DNA from: Rotaria macrura
Lineage: Eukaryota > Rotifera > Eurotatoria > Philodinida > Philodinidae
NCBI GenBank assembly: GCA_900239685.1
Contig: OENT01000007.1
Location: forward strand, 62,001 to 126,000
Reading direction: 5' to 3'
Length of the DNA: 64,000 nucleotides
The notes beneath the pieces are model-generated. The model saw only the letters and a list, made by a program, of their open reading frames with translations, made no database searches and was not told the origin of the DNA. A program made the position numbers and the translations under genes. Position 1 is the stretch's first letter; each line of letters starts with the position of its first letter. Positions 24,985 through 43,400 of the stretch are shown here, piece after piece.

Positions 24985-25316
24985 AACATGTGCACAAACT
25001 GAAACAATGTCTATCAACTCTAAATGAAAAATCCAAGATGAATACTATCAAAAGCCACGAACGATATAAACAACGTTATGATATTAATCGTACTCATCCT
25101 TTATATAACATAGGTGATTTAGTGCTTTGCAAAACACTCAATATCCGTTATAAATTCGATGTTCGATATGAAGGACGGTTTAGAACTATTAAAACACTTA
25201 CAGAAAAAAATTTTATCATCCAGCATGTAAAAAAATCCAACCTTGCCTCGCCAAATTGCAACAGAGGTATTAATTCCAATCTTCGAACGAATTTATTAAC
25301 TTCAGTACCTCTGTAA
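24985..25316 (+). pseudogene. Ty3/gypsy-type integrase C-terminal fragment
   Basis: An open stretch encodes SHERYKQRYDINRTHPLYNI, then GDLVLCKTLN, KFDVRYEGRF and a short tail ending at TAA 25314-25316. The order YKxRYDxxR, Y-x-x-GD-x-VL, KF-x-x-RY-x-G-x-F is the small C-terminal domain found after the catalytic core in Ty3/gypsy integrases. Protease, reverse transcriptase and integrase core are absent upstream, where a CCGGAA block intervenes. About 100 bp downstream a purine tract and possible LTR start follow, the normal order for the 3' end of such an element. Confidence 0.65.
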
Positions 25317-25411
25317 TAATGAGATCCGTCATATTAAATGGTATCTAACATAAAATGAAATAATTATTTAAAATTAGATTAATCTTACTAGAACATAACT
25401 TAGCATAGCAC

Positions 25412-25440
25412 AACCGGGGAGTGTGACTTTTCTACACTCA
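25412..25440 (+). repeat. Polypurine tract and LTR start of an older element
   Basis: ACCGGGGAG at 25413-25421 is followed by TGTGACTTTTCTACAC. This is the layout of a polypurine tract and the TG-start of a 3' LTR, about 100 bp after the integrase stop. No second copy of this LTR is seen in the window, so its right end cannot be fixed. Confidence 0.4.
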
Positions 25441-25824
25441 CTGATGAAGAAGGGCTATTATGCTCAATTGGAATATCTTTATTATTTAATTAATTATTCT
25501 ATGGTATGAAATTAATCATTGGATATAGTTTCTTATTACATTCGTCTTGTCAGATTCTTAACCTAGGCAATGAGAATCGAGAAAGACACAAATTTATTAA
25601 CAAAATTTCATTTAGATAGAAAAAAATAAATAAATTCACCTCAAGAAATTTTTCTTTTCTACTTCCATACACTTATTCATTTAAATTTATTTTCTCTCTT
25701 AGTGCATATAACAAGCAATCAATAGATTCCAATGCTCTATGAGAATCAATCATGAATAATTCTAGATTCACTATTTAATGAATCGACATTTATTAAACAT
25801 ACATTTATTATTGCGATTATATTC

Positions 25825-26061
25825 ATGTCATCGAACGATGAATATAGAGACATTAAATGGAAACTTGATCATGTAACAAAAAATCTTAATGGTCAACAAC
25901 GTCAAAACCATAAACGATCACTACGCCAACAGCTAAAGGAACATGAATATGCAACAAAATTGATTCCATTTAAACCATCACCATATATTCCATATTTTAT
26001 AAATGGAACAATAACTGAACCATATTTACGTCAACTTATTCAAGCTGCAACAGCATTCTGA
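25825..26061 (+). CDS. Unidentified 78-residue open frame
   Basis: Starts MSSNDEYRDIKWKLDHVTKN and ends LRQLIQAATAF. It is charged and Gln-rich (GQQRQNHKRSLRQQLKEHEY), with codon usage like the host genes. No signal peptide or membrane segment. It lies inside the LTR-element interval between the older LTR start and more broken coding sequence. It may be a gag remnant, or a captured host fragment carried by the element. I do not recognise a family. Confidence 0.3.
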   Translation: MSSNDEYRDIKWKLDHVTKNLNGQQRQNHKRSLRQQLKEHEYATKLIPFKPSPYIPYFINGTITEPYLRQLIQAATAF

Positions 26062-26095
26062 ATACACTCTTGATACAGAATCAAATCAATGAATA

Positions 26096-26096
<1 letters not shown>

Positions 26097-26133
<37 letters not shown>
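26097..26133. repeat. (TA)n microsatellite
   Basis: About 18 uninterrupted TA units. Open frames through it read as Tyr-Ile repeats and are not real. Confidence 0.9.
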
Positions 26134-26136
<3 letters not shown>

Positions 26137-26398
26137 AAAAAAGGAAACCGACTGACCTTCATACTATTAAAAATTTTATTACCACATAATTCCTCATGTG
26201 CTGCTTTAATAGAAATATGTCATCTTCCAAATGAAAATTATATTTGTTTTAAATTAATCGAAGATTTATTTAAAATAATTTTTTCACAAAATAAAAAACT
26301 TTACATATGAGGACCGAAACATGAATTGAAACCATTTTTCATGTTTAAATTGTTTTCCAATGAGGAACGGAATTGTATAAATCCAATTATAATTTACA

Positions 26399-26641
26399 CC
26401 TAGGTCGAAGATTATGGACATAGTATAAGGCTGTAAACGACTATATACGAAGGTATACGGTAGAAAATTGAAACTGTTTACGGATTTTGTATACGAGGAC
26501 CATAAACGATCATTTTTCTCTCCTTATATCGTCGTATTTCCCCGTATACGACACGGAGATATACGATCGAAATATTGGACCATTTATTTTGCCCTATTTC
26601 TCCGTATACGGTCGTTAACGACCGTGCTTGTTAGACCTGGG
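26399..26641. repeat. Motif-saturated short repeat, family D (CGTATACG)
   Basis: 243 bp block with ends CCTAGGTCGAAG and TTAGACCTGGG (imperfect inverted repeats CCyAGGTC). Inside are many copies of TATACG, CGTATAC and ACCGT-type palindromic motifs. It separates two stretches of decayed coding sequence. No clear target duplication. Confidence 0.6.
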
Positions 26642-26839
26642 AATAACAATTCAAACTATTTTGGAATCTACACCATCGTCATAAATCATCCACATCATTG
26701 CTATCACATACTTCAAATGATGCTTGTCTTTGTGAAGCATTTATCGGAATAGGAGCATCAGAACTTTGGTCTCTCTAGAATTCCATAGCACTTACGTTTG
26801 GTGAATATCTTTCAACACAATTAACAAATGAAAATTTTA

Positions 26840-27477
26840 TTATGAGACTCAATCCTCATCTTTATCGCATGAACTTTAAAGAGAAACATTCTCAACAACA
26901 AATTGCTATTTGTATACCTTAAATGATTGTTTGTCAATGGAAAGAAATGATTATCCATATGAAAAAAACAAAAGTTAGAATTAAATTCTCATTTGCTCAA
27001 ATACACTCCAAATGATTTATCTGAATTATCACCTATTTCTTCAAGTGATAATGGTGATATATTTTCATTTACACAATCATCTTCCAATCCGTTCAATAAA
27101 CAAAATAAAGCATTTTCGATTCCTAATGGTTCATCACAATTACGAATTCAGACATGTCCTCAATCGATTGAAATTCTCGAAAACATCGCTCCATTACCAT
27201 TTTTCTGAAGAAGATTCAAACATGATTTATTCATCAGAAAAAATATTCCCTCATTTGCACACACACTATCAAAATCACGTGATTGGAAACTATTATTAAC
27301 CAATGGTGATAAACTGCAAACGATCAACTCACCACATCCACAACAACCACTGACGCAACAATCAACATTTATTCAACGTATATTACCTGATCCAGCTCCT
27401 GAACAGGAGCATTTAACTTTGGAACAAAAGAAAAAAATTCATAACCAATCACGCACATTGAAACAACGACATCAGTA
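26840..27477 (+). pseudogene. Frame-broken coding remnant
   Basis: Protein-like stretches occur in shifting frames. One around 27012-27207 is Ser/Asn-rich (DLSELSPISSSDNGDIFSF). One around 27280-27477 is Gln/Pro-rich (HPQQPLTQQSTFIQRILPDP, then EQEHLTLEQKKKIHNQSR). Stops and a frameshift near 27208 separate them. The composition suggests a former gag or disordered host protein. The block at 27478-27739 is inserted at its end. Confidence 0.35.
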
Positions 27478-27739
27478 CCCACTCTAAAAACGACGGCGCC
27501 GTCAACGACTTTAAACGATATAAAACATCACCAACCGATTCAAAACGTCGCCGTAATCCATCATACCAGAAGAGAGGTCAAATAGTGGGGGAAAATGAAT
27601 GTCGTTTATTAGCGAAAAAAAATGGTCCGTCAAAAGGTATGATGGATCACGGGAAAAATCGGTGGAAAGTAATGTCGTGATTCTCCGGCTTATAGTATTT
27701 TAAGATGACGTTTCCAATGGTCGGAATGATCCACCTGGG
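27478..27739. repeat. Motif-rich short repeat, family E copy 2
   Basis: 262 bp block starting CCCACTCTAAAAACGACGGC and ending GATCCACCTGGG. It shares AAAACGACGGCGCC, CGCCGTAATCC and AGGTCAAATAGTG-like stretches with 18119-18272. TA flanks both ends, which may be a 2 bp duplication or chance. Confidence 0.6.
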
Positions 27740-28393
27740 TATTATTGTCATGAATTAACTCTCCGGAATATAAATCGTCGTTTTACCATCTGACAAATCA
27801 AGAATATACTTCGACAATATGATACTTTGTTTTATGGAGTCAATACATGAATATCAACAACAAAGAATACAAAAACATTTTATATCGCCATTCGCGATCC
27901 ATCATTCATACTATCATATGAACAAAAACTCGCACGTTATTCTCGATACATCATAACTATAAAAAATTTTCACGCCAACGTTGACATTACTCATCTAGTC
28001 ATTCGTTGACATTAGATTATATATATGTAAATCTCGTCGTTTATATTCTTTTCTTCATACATGTATATTTAGTATAACTGTTATACTTTGTTCACTACTA
28101 TTTTTATGAAACACGTGATGAGTTTTTTTCTTTTCTTGTTTCACGTTATTTCTTCCACTCGATGTTATATTTGTGATTTACATTCATATTGAAGTCAAAC
28201 TTTCAAATGGTTATGTATTAATCGTTATCTATGTTTTTTTTCATTGATTTGATTACATTCGTTTGTTAACATTGTTGTTTTTGCTTTTCGCTCATGTTGT
28301 TATTCATTTCTACATGTACTAGTCATTGATTCATTTATACATTCACTAGAGTAAAAAATGTGATAGGACACATTTTTTTGTCTAATAGGGGAG

Positions 28394-28620
28394 TGTTAGG
28401 GTGATGTCGCAAGGTGGCACCATCCCTCTGCCATGTAATCCTCTATCTTCTTTCATCTGATTCATTTGTATTGTTACTATTTCTTCTTTCGTTCCTTGTA
28501 CACATATATATGTGATGTTTCGTTCATCCAGAGGATATAGAATAAAGTTCATGCGTATCGATCAGCACATAGAAACATATATTTAAACCGACAGAAAAAA
28601 CGAACAACGAACCGGTAACA
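28394..28620 (+). promoter_or_regulatory. 3' LTR immediately upstream of NVL
   Basis: 227 bp LTR (TGTTAGGG to GGTAACA) with its end 91 bp before the NVL start codon, in the same orientation. LTRs carry RNA polymerase II promoter and polyadenylation signals, so this one is placed to alter NVL transcription. A TATA-like ACATATATATGTG occurs inside, near 28500-28513. Any promoter effect is inferred from position only. Confidence 0.6.
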
Positions 28621-28711
28621 ACTTGTTTAGTTGTAGTTGGTTGTTTGTTATATTTCTCCGAAGATAGCGAGAAATAAATAGACGAATATTCTTTTTTGTT
28701 TTTCATTTCAG

Positions 28712-34074
<5,363 letters not shown>

Positions 34075-34424
34075 CTCTAAATTTATTTTTGTTGTCTTTT
34101 TTTATTCAAAACAAAAAAGAAGAGAAATAAAAGAAAGAAATTTTTGATATGCAACTGACACAAACACACAATGAAAGAAAAAAAACACAAGAAATGCGTC
34201 CATCAGTAGCATGAAAGCGGAGAGAAAACAACCAAATGAGGACAAAAAGAAGAAGAATCTTGCTAGGTATTTTAAGTATCAGACGCTCTCTTTCTTTATA
34301 ATATTAGATGACGGAAACACAAATACAGCTTAATAATGTTTTTCTATCTGACAGAGACCCTCGTCTGTCATATGTATTTTATTTTTGTATATCTCGTTCT
34401 TGGACGGATTTTTCAAAGAGGCTC
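34075..34424. terminator. Convergent 3' ends of NVL and the calcium channel gene
   Basis: 350 bp between two tail-to-tail stop codons. AATAAA at about 34126-34131 suits NVL polyadenylation. On the minus strand the complement of TTTTATT near 34378-34384 offers AATAAA about 45 bases after the channel stop. No other structure is seen. Confidence 0.5.
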
Positions 34425-37400
34425 TTAAATATTACGATTGCGAATACTACTTGCTGGTGATTCGATATCATCGGGATCATCAATAGCACGTATATGTCGT
34501 CTTGAATGGGATGGTAATAATGATGGTGAAAACGGTTGAGATAATACTTGCTTTTTAATACTTTCATTAAGCTTGCAATTTGATGGAACATGTTTTGTCT
34601 GTTGATCTGATTCATTTTGTTCATCAGATTTTCGATGACGTGATGGTACTGTGTTTGAGCGACGATGAGATACTGATGCTGTTGGATGATATAAAATTTC
34701 TGTACTTGTACGAATACTTGATGGATGATTTTCGTAATCACCGATGGATGATAAAGATTTATCTATTTGTAATGTTATGAAACGTGATGAAGAACCAATA
34801 ACAGATGACAATGATGAACCTTTCACTATTTCAATTGTCTTAACTAAATTTTTTTATTAAACAAAACAAGATCGATTTAAATTTTAAATTGCAATGGAAA
34901 AAAGAAGAAAAAAATAGATCAGCTTACGTTTTGATCGACGAGCAGTTGGTGAACTCATGGAATGAAATGTGAAATTGGGTGGTAACGATAGTTGTTTGGT
35001 CAATGGAAAAATTTGCATTGTATCATCATTTAGAAGCTAAAATACAAGACGACAATATGTATTAAGAATTTCTCTAAAATTCTTGTATCATAGATGATAG
35101 GTTTTATGCTGACAAATAGAGCAATGTTCATTAGATGAGGGAACAAATGTATCGCAACGAAGGAAATGACACAGGAAAATATGTCTTACAGAAGACTAGT
35201 TTTCAAATTAAAAAACATATAGATTGAACCAAAACAAGGAGATAATACTTGCACGGTCATCAGCTAAGACATTTTTATTTAAAGAGAACTGTTCTATTCA
35301 AATAATCACCTAATGCAGATTATGCAGAACTAAATAGACTATTCATATATCGACCGTAGTTCGATGCAGTAAATTATTGCAAAGAAAATACTGTTGTTTT
35401 GTTTGGGTTCTTTGATAATAAATAATGGTTTATTCTTTGAGAATTCTTCAGATCTGATCTTCTTTTATATCTTCATAAACAACAATCCTGATATCTAATG
35501 ATTTGCCTCACTCTTATAATCCGATAGATTCGATGTTCTAATTTCAGAATAAAAGAAAATCGAAAGATAAGATAATGTCACAAACAAAAACAATTCTCTT
35601 CCAAATGAGTTTCTATGCAAAGCTTGAAGTTACCATTTAAAAAATTTTATGTCATTTGTATTTGTCAGATCAACTAAAATTTTTTGTAGAGATCTAGTAT
35701 CTCTGTAAAGATCATCTAAGAATATGAACCTTTTTTCAACAGATCAAAAATGTTTTTGGATTTACATACTGTTCGATTGTATTAATAATCTGCCGTTGGC
35801 GATAATTTTCAACTTTTCAAGAATAAAATATTCACTTACGTCTAGCTCTTTTTCATCGAGTAATGGTTGCTGAAGAAAATTTCGATCACGAGCATCAGCT
35901 TCTAATTGTCTTTCGATTTCTTCGTCAATTTCTGCTTCATCGGCTACCATGCGATTTGACTCCTTTAAGAAGAAAAGGAAATATTAATGAACCAATTGAA
36001 CGAATTTTTCTGTTATTCACATCAAGTTTCTTCATCAATACAGCAACAACAACATTGACAAGAACAAATTGAGCCATGAGAACAAAAACAACAAAATAGA
36101 TCGGTGCTAATGCCGTCATGAATTGATTTTTAGAGCCATGTGGTGATTCATCTTGACGTAACGCATCCTTCGAAAAACATAAATTCAGAAGTCTTACAAG
36201 TACTGGTTCAAGTTCCAATACATACTTTCATAATACCATTCCAATTATCACCTGTTGCAATACGAAACAACGTTAAGAATGCCATGCCAAAATCTTTAAA
36301 ATGTGCATGTTTATCTAGACCAGAACACGGATGCTCATCATTGCAATCTAATTTGCCGAATAGTTCAACGCCCAAGGCAGCAAATATAAAGAACAGCAGG
36401 AAAAATAGAAGCCCCTAAATCGAATTCGTAAATATAAAGCTTTTGAAAATAATAGACAACATGTTCAAATTACCAAATTTCCCACTTGAGGAAGCGCTTG
36501 AATAACAGTATCTAATAAAGCTCGAATACCCGTTGCCATTTTTAATAATTTGAGAACTAAAATATGAAAAGAAAAATTACGGTAGAAAAATTAAAAGCAG
36601 AAATATTATTGATTGTATCTTATGAGATCAACCTTCTTAGCCAACAATGAATACAATAGATTCTCGTGAGCAATCTTCTATTGATTTCCCACAATTGAAT
36701 TATATCAAAAGGGCTTCTATAGTCATCTCATAATTATAATAGAACATGTTCAAAAATTTGATCGCTTTCCGAGTTGATGAAATCTTCAGCTAAAATATAG
36801 GCTATAAATAGATCTTATTGTTACTAGAAAATGAATGACGATTTGAATTAAGAATAATTGACGCCCATCGATAGTTAAGATATGTGAGCAAATCAAAAAA
36901 AGAATTTTCTAGTAACAATAGAATTGATTTATTAAAGAAGTTTAAAGTCGAAATTTAGCTAAAAAGATACTCAATGATCGTTTCTTCTTTGAATTATCAA
37001 ACCAAATGCACATAGACAAAAGTAACCTACACAAAAATATTTTTCTAAAAGATTGAATGATGGTGACTTTTATGAGAAGACGATAGATAAATCCGAACTT
37101 TTGTTTGAGGTTTAAATATTATCGGATAAGTTCTTGACAAAATCTATTATTTGCTCAACTATTCATTTAAATATATGACTAGTTATTGAAACATTTTAAG
37201 ACTTGTGTGTAATTAATTTGTTTGAAAGCAAATCAATGGATAAAAAAGTTGGGTGTCTTGAGTTGTAAATTACTTCTATGATATTTGGCTAGTGCCTCTA
37301 TCCTGTATTCATAGTATTGATACCCTACAGTGATTCAAACGGTTGCTCTACGTTTAAAAGAAAAAAAGAAGTAACTAATTTACCTCGAGCAATTCGTAGC

Positions 37401-40400
37401 ACTCTCATAACACGAATAAGTGTTGGATTAATTGGAAGAACTTGTCCACTCTTCATCTTTTCCATCCCAATGCCAGCAATTGATAACAGAACAATCATTG
37501 TATCCAATTGATTCCATCTTAATATTCAATGGTAAATTATAGAATATCAACAAAATAGAACTTGCTTTTTCTCTCTCTCTCTTACTTGTCTTTAAAATAA
37601 CGTAGTGGTCCAAGTGCAACAATTTTTGATATTGATTCAATTATAAATACTGTTGTAAATACATAATTACAATAATCAAGAGCTCGATCGAATCCCTACG
37701 AAAAGAAACATGACAGTGAGTAAATCTCAACATTATCTAGTTTTAGTTTTCAATTCTAGTATACCGGTGGCATTAAATAAAATTCTAATGACATCGTAAC
37801 CACATTGAGACCAATAACAGCAGCAATAATTAAATCAAAATATTTACTATTGCATACATCATGTAGACGTCTTCGCCATGGTGAAAAATGTGCAAAATAT
37901 GGTATTTCATGCATACGACGTCGTTTTCGTTCAATTTTTCTAGCTCGTTTAGCTGTACGTCTTGCACGCTCTTCACGTTCTTGTTCGGCACGACATTTAT
38001 GAAAATTTTCAACGACAACACCAACAAACATGTTCAAAACAAAAAATCCAACGAGTAATAAAAACGATATAAAATATATTAATTTAGGTTCATTATAATT
38101 TCTAATTGGTTGCATATCAACATCAACAGCATCGATACCATTGTACATTATTTGCACCCAACCATCACGTGATGCTAACACAAATAATGCAAGTAAAGCC
38201 TATAATAGAAACAAGACATAAGAATGTAGGAATGAAACCAAATAACAACAGACACTCCGTAATTCAAATACGTACTTGACCTAGATTATCAAAATTATAT
38301 TGTTGATTTTTCCAACGATGATCAGACATTTCTTCGCATTGTTGTCTCGTTGTTACATTACGAGCAAATGGTCCTTCACAGTAGTAAAATTTCCCTTTGA
38401 AAAGCTATTAAAAAGAAATAGCAATAAGCAAACATACAATAGTAAAGTAATTATTTAATTTTGACATTAATCTCGAATCGAATATAAATCAGACGGAACA
38501 CTTAGTATAGATGTTCATAGTTTCAAATTTGCAGTTCAATAAATAGATTCAAAATGAAGACTCGTCATTAGTCAACTATTTTCCATCGAACTAATGAGTC
38601 CTACGTGTAGACATCATTCTATTTTTGAACTGGTACAAGTTTCACAATTGAATGATTATGCTAATGTGTAACACACTCACTGTCTTCTAATTACAAGATG
38701 ATAAACGTGATAGAATATAAAGTTTCAGTTACACTTCCGAAAATAGCTTCAATGCATTATATCTTACTCTAAGATCTAAGCAGAACTAACTACGGCTAAA
38801 TATTTTTCGTTTCTCATTTCAAAATGTTCGTGAATAATAGTTCGTTCTTTTTTTATTAATGTTTAATCTACTATTCTTATGAATGTTCATGTGTCGACTT
38901 ATATTAACAACTACTTATATCACATATCTACAATAGTAATTATCATCGTGATACACCTCTATGTTAAACTTATTTCTAACAAAGCATCCACGACAAGTTT
39001 CGTCTTTCGTTAACACTGATGTCATTCCTACAACTCACTAATCAACTGAAGTAAGTAAGATTTCTATTGATAAGTGATTCAGTTATCAAATTTTAAATAT
39101 TTCTATTACTTTCTTAGAATTTAATGTGTTCGCATCAGTCTAACATCAGTGTTTTGATCTGAATCCTAGTGCTTATAAAAACGGATTCGAAAGTTTTCTA
39201 CGATACTCCTTATACAGACACGAGTCTCGCAAAAACAATGAATTTTACATGTACGATCTATGAATAAAACATTGTTCTGTTATTTTTTTTAATAAAAGTT
39301 TCTTTTTATCAGTTCTTAAATATTCGAAAAGTTCCAATACGGCTTTCCAAAGTAAGTGTTATTTTAGAAAAAAAGCAATTCAATAGAATTCTCAAAAACA
39401 GGACACACTACCTCTAGCGTAGTCAAATTTCACGATAGAATAAAATCGTTGACAAGTTTGTCTCGTATATCAGAAATTATTCACTATAAAAGATGAAGTA
39501 TATCATGAATGATCTTTGCCTTACATGATTAATTTAACTTATCGAACAATATGAAAACGACAAAGTAACTATCGTTTGAATGAAAATTGTCAGATTTTTA
39601 TTTCTAACTTAATTTAACAAGAAAAAAAATCCTTCATTTCATGATTACCTGAACACCGAATATACCAAATATAATGAAAAATGTACAGCAAATAACAACA
39701 ATATGACCAATAGGTCTCAGTGATGAAAGTAATGTTTGAACAACAAGTTTTAGACCAGGTGCTCGACTAATAACTACAAACAAATGAAGCATCATACGTG
39801 AATGAGAATCATTGCCAATCCCTTTCTTTTTACCTCGTAACGGTCTTAATGTTCGTAGCAGTCGAAAAACTCTTAACATACTAAATATACGTGTGGTGGC
39901 TTCCGATTCGACGGAGATGGATGCAGTCGCGCTACTAGCCGGATGCATCATTGCAAGATCAACAATCGATATAATAACAAGAGATCCATCCATAACATTC
40001 CAGCCGGTATGTAAGTATGTATCTGATCCACATATGAGACCCGTTGCAATTATTTTTATTACCATTTCAAGACTAAATATAACTGTGAAGACATAATTGG
40101 TTATATTTAGAAATTCGCGTTCCTAAAAGAGAAACACAATAGTGCTTGAGTTTGTGTTGTATTCTGTTTTTCATAAATGAAAAACATACGAAACTGATTG
40201 GTGGAATCGACGGGCGTTCCATGGCAAGTGTAATACAATTGAGAGAAATAAAAAATAGAACAGAATAATCAAATGATTTTTGTGCAATTAACCAAGTGAG
40301 TGCTCTACGTAATCTATAGTGTGGAATTTGTTTTAATTTTAAGTAATAAAAAATTATAATAATTCTTCTGTACTTGCCTATTTTCTGGTGAGAATAAATA

Positions 40401-43400
40401 AAGTGAATAATTATCATGCTTGTTCATATAATGATAAATTCTTTCTCCACAAAAAAGAAGAAGACATCTTCCAAATATCTAAAGAAATTATTTCAAACTT
40501 TGAATTCATATGCATCAAAGATTAAACTAGATTATAGACCTGGAGTCTTATTCGTTTAGTATTATTTGAATGAATGTGAAAAATAATCTTCTCCTAAGAT
40601 CCTCTAGATCGTTAAAAGAAATTATAATTTTTATGAACGAAGAACTTAACTTGTAGTATGGATGTATAGAGTTATCACATAAGATTATAGTTACAATTAA
40701 AAGTTTTATTTGATTTGAAAATACGTATGTAAGCAGTTTATTATGAAGCGTTCAGACGTTTTACTCAAGCCAGAAACTTGAAGGACGGATAGAAATTCAT
40801 TTTGTAAATTCTATTACAAGAAAGAGTCTCAACACGATGCACGTCTCAAGTATCGAAAAAATTCTGTCATACAACTTATGAATCCACTTTTTGTTGATAT
40901 TAGTCTCATAGAATTTTACATTGAACGTTTTCTGAAGAGAACATAACTAGAGCTAGTCGTTAAGTTCGATATATTAGTTGAATCTAAATAGGAAGTCAAC
41001 TCTTTCGAGAAGAAAATATATTCTGTATTAATAGACAAGATATCATAGAAAGCGAAATGATTAACCTATGATGTTTTCTTGACTAAATCACACTCTAAAA
41101 AAATCTTGCATCAGCCATCTATTTAGTTGATCTCTTGCAAAGTAGTAGCAATTTAAACGACTAGATTCAAGTGAGGATACTTCTTTTAATGGTGTCAACA
41201 ATTAGACAATTCTCCATTAGAGGAATTAAAAAGTCGTAAGTCTATCAATAATATTTCTGAAATAATGTAACTGATCGTATGCACTTGTCTGTTAATGACA
41301 GTAACACAAAAAAGGTCAACGATGAGTATCTACAATACTATTGAAATGTGTTAATAAATTTTACTTCTATTCAAGATTTTTACTTTATCCACTTAAATTT
41401 GCTTGAACTTTAGTTCCCTGACTAATAAAGATTTTCGAACGATTGCTTATCATTTTTGAACGTACGAATTCTATGGAAGTTCATAATAATTTTTTGGTCG
41501 ACTGTGTTCTGTAATAATACTTTCGCTTACAGAACATATTTGGAACGTGTCGAAGTCAAATGAAATGATAAAAACAAGAAATTTTTCATAGTCAACAAGT
41601 TTTATATAGGTTATTTGTGCAATACATATCATCCTTTTTATGCATGTTATTAGATAGAATTTTAACTGTTGACTTACTCCAGAGAGTTCTTGAGTTTGTT
41701 TTGTAATATCTAATTGCATATCACTTTGATCATTGACTACTGATTGTGCATTGACATTTGTATCTGTGACTAATCGAATAGAATTATTCGAATTCGTTTT
41801 CATGTGCTGTTGTTCATCATCTTCATGCTTAGCTGTTTCATATGTAGTTGTTGTTGCTGTTTCAATTTTTGTCATCGGATATGATGAATTATCTAGTGTT
41901 AATCGTCGTTTTATAATAGGTTGTGCATCATTTAAATCTTGTTCAACTAATTTTCCGTCACGTACAATAAAACGTTTTAATACTGTGGTAGTTGAAGATG
42001 ATGATGAAGATGGACGATATGAATTCGTTCGTCGTACTGGTATGGAATTATTTTTTCGTTTTTCCAAACTTATCTGTGCTAATGAATTTCGTGCACTTTT
42101 TTCAGCATATGGCAACGGTGGTGGAGGATCTGTTATATGTGGAATAAACGAATTTCTTGATGATGTATTATAGCTTACTGTTGAAGCATTATCACTATTA
42201 AAATTTGTAGATGAGCGATTGTTACCTGTGTTACATTGCTGTTTGTTCATATTTTCATTTGAATTCATTATCGAAGTCGTTGATATTGTATGATGCCTTT
42301 CATTGTTGGATGATTTTATTTTCGATGTATATTCGATGTTCGACATTTCTGAAACGTCATTTTCAGTATCATTTTCATCAATAGTTTGTTTTTTAATTCG
42401 TAACTGTTCGGATGTTTTATTTTTGATAAATGATTTTCTATTAGTATCATTTGATACATTTGAATCTAGACGTGTTGGACATGTATAATAGCTTTGTGTT
42501 GTCGATGTTGATGATGGCGTCTGAGGTTGTGATGTTCGATTTTTTATTATGGATTTATAAGGTGACGGTGGTGTTGGAACTTTATTTATATATGGTGCGC
42601 GATTTTCAAATACATGTAAACTTGAATCGAATTCATTACTAATAGCAATTTTAGGTATGCTCATTATTTTGACTTCTAGGAAAGAGAAGATTTTATTTTA
42701 TTAAATTACTGAGATAAAAGTATACACCTTTTAATCGAGAATTTTTAAGTTCACTAGTACTATTTTTAATACTTCCTGCATCATCGATAATTAATTCAGG
42801 TGGATTTGGAAGAACTTCAACATCGCATGTTATGAGTGCTGAAGCCTAAACAATCAAAAACAAACGATTATTAAATTCATTATTAAAGAAGACGAAACAA
42901 TATTTAATATCTTAGAAATAAGAATTCCTAATTGTTGTGAAGAACGTCTCAACAGACAACCTAATAAATCCATAGAGGAACGATGTTTGAGTATTATTAT
43001 TATTATTGTGAATATTCACAGACAAAAATATGTATGGTGCAGAATGTATTCAACCGAGTTCCATATTATGAACTTGTTAGAAGTTCTAGGTAAAAATAAA
43101 TGTGAGCTGTCGAAAAAGTTCATAGAATTGTATGAATTTGAAGGGTTCAATCAGGTAAGAAAAACGCTTTCACAGATTAGTTCGTTCATAATTCCACTAT
43201 TTGTTAAGAACAAACTAATCTTTTTCCCGTATATGAAGTAGTCTCAAAGAAAAACTAACTCAAGTCAGGTTTTGTTTGTTTAATTATTGACACGCACATC
43301 TAAGTCTATATTTGCGATTCGTATTTTTCAAAATTATTGTTTCCCCTATTCAATAGAGAATAGGACGATCACTGGTTGAGTAGACACTGTTGTTTTATTG

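Larger units (their letters stand above)
22434..28620 (+). mobile_element. LTR retrotransposon insertion, degraded inside
   Basis: Near-identical LTR sequence occurs at 22434-22618 and 28394-28578. The right LTR runs to 28620, beginning TGTTAGGG and ending GGTAACA, which gives TGTTA/TAACA inverted ends. A 5 bp direct repeat ACTTG lies at 22429-22433 and at 28621-28625, directly outside the two LTRs, so this is one insertion event. A purine run AATAGGGGAG precedes the 3' LTR as a polypurine tract should. The 5' LTR loses similarity after 22618. The interior holds several other elements and no intact gag or pol. It sits between the HP1-like gene and NVL. Confidence 0.8.

Noticed and set aside
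24619-25051. Minus-strand frames of 81-132 residues
   Set aside because: Same motif-repeat effect in the second CCGGAA-type block; no family features.
39634-40065. Reading IIIS4 with a 20-residue insertion as a real novel insertion
   Set aside because: The extra stretch begins gtaaaaag, ends tttgtag, and its removal restores the invariant [12 protein letters not shown]; best read as an intron.
41733-42642. Plus-strand frames opposite the channel II-III linker
   Set aside because: Shadows of the large Ser/Thr-rich channel exon 41678-42675.
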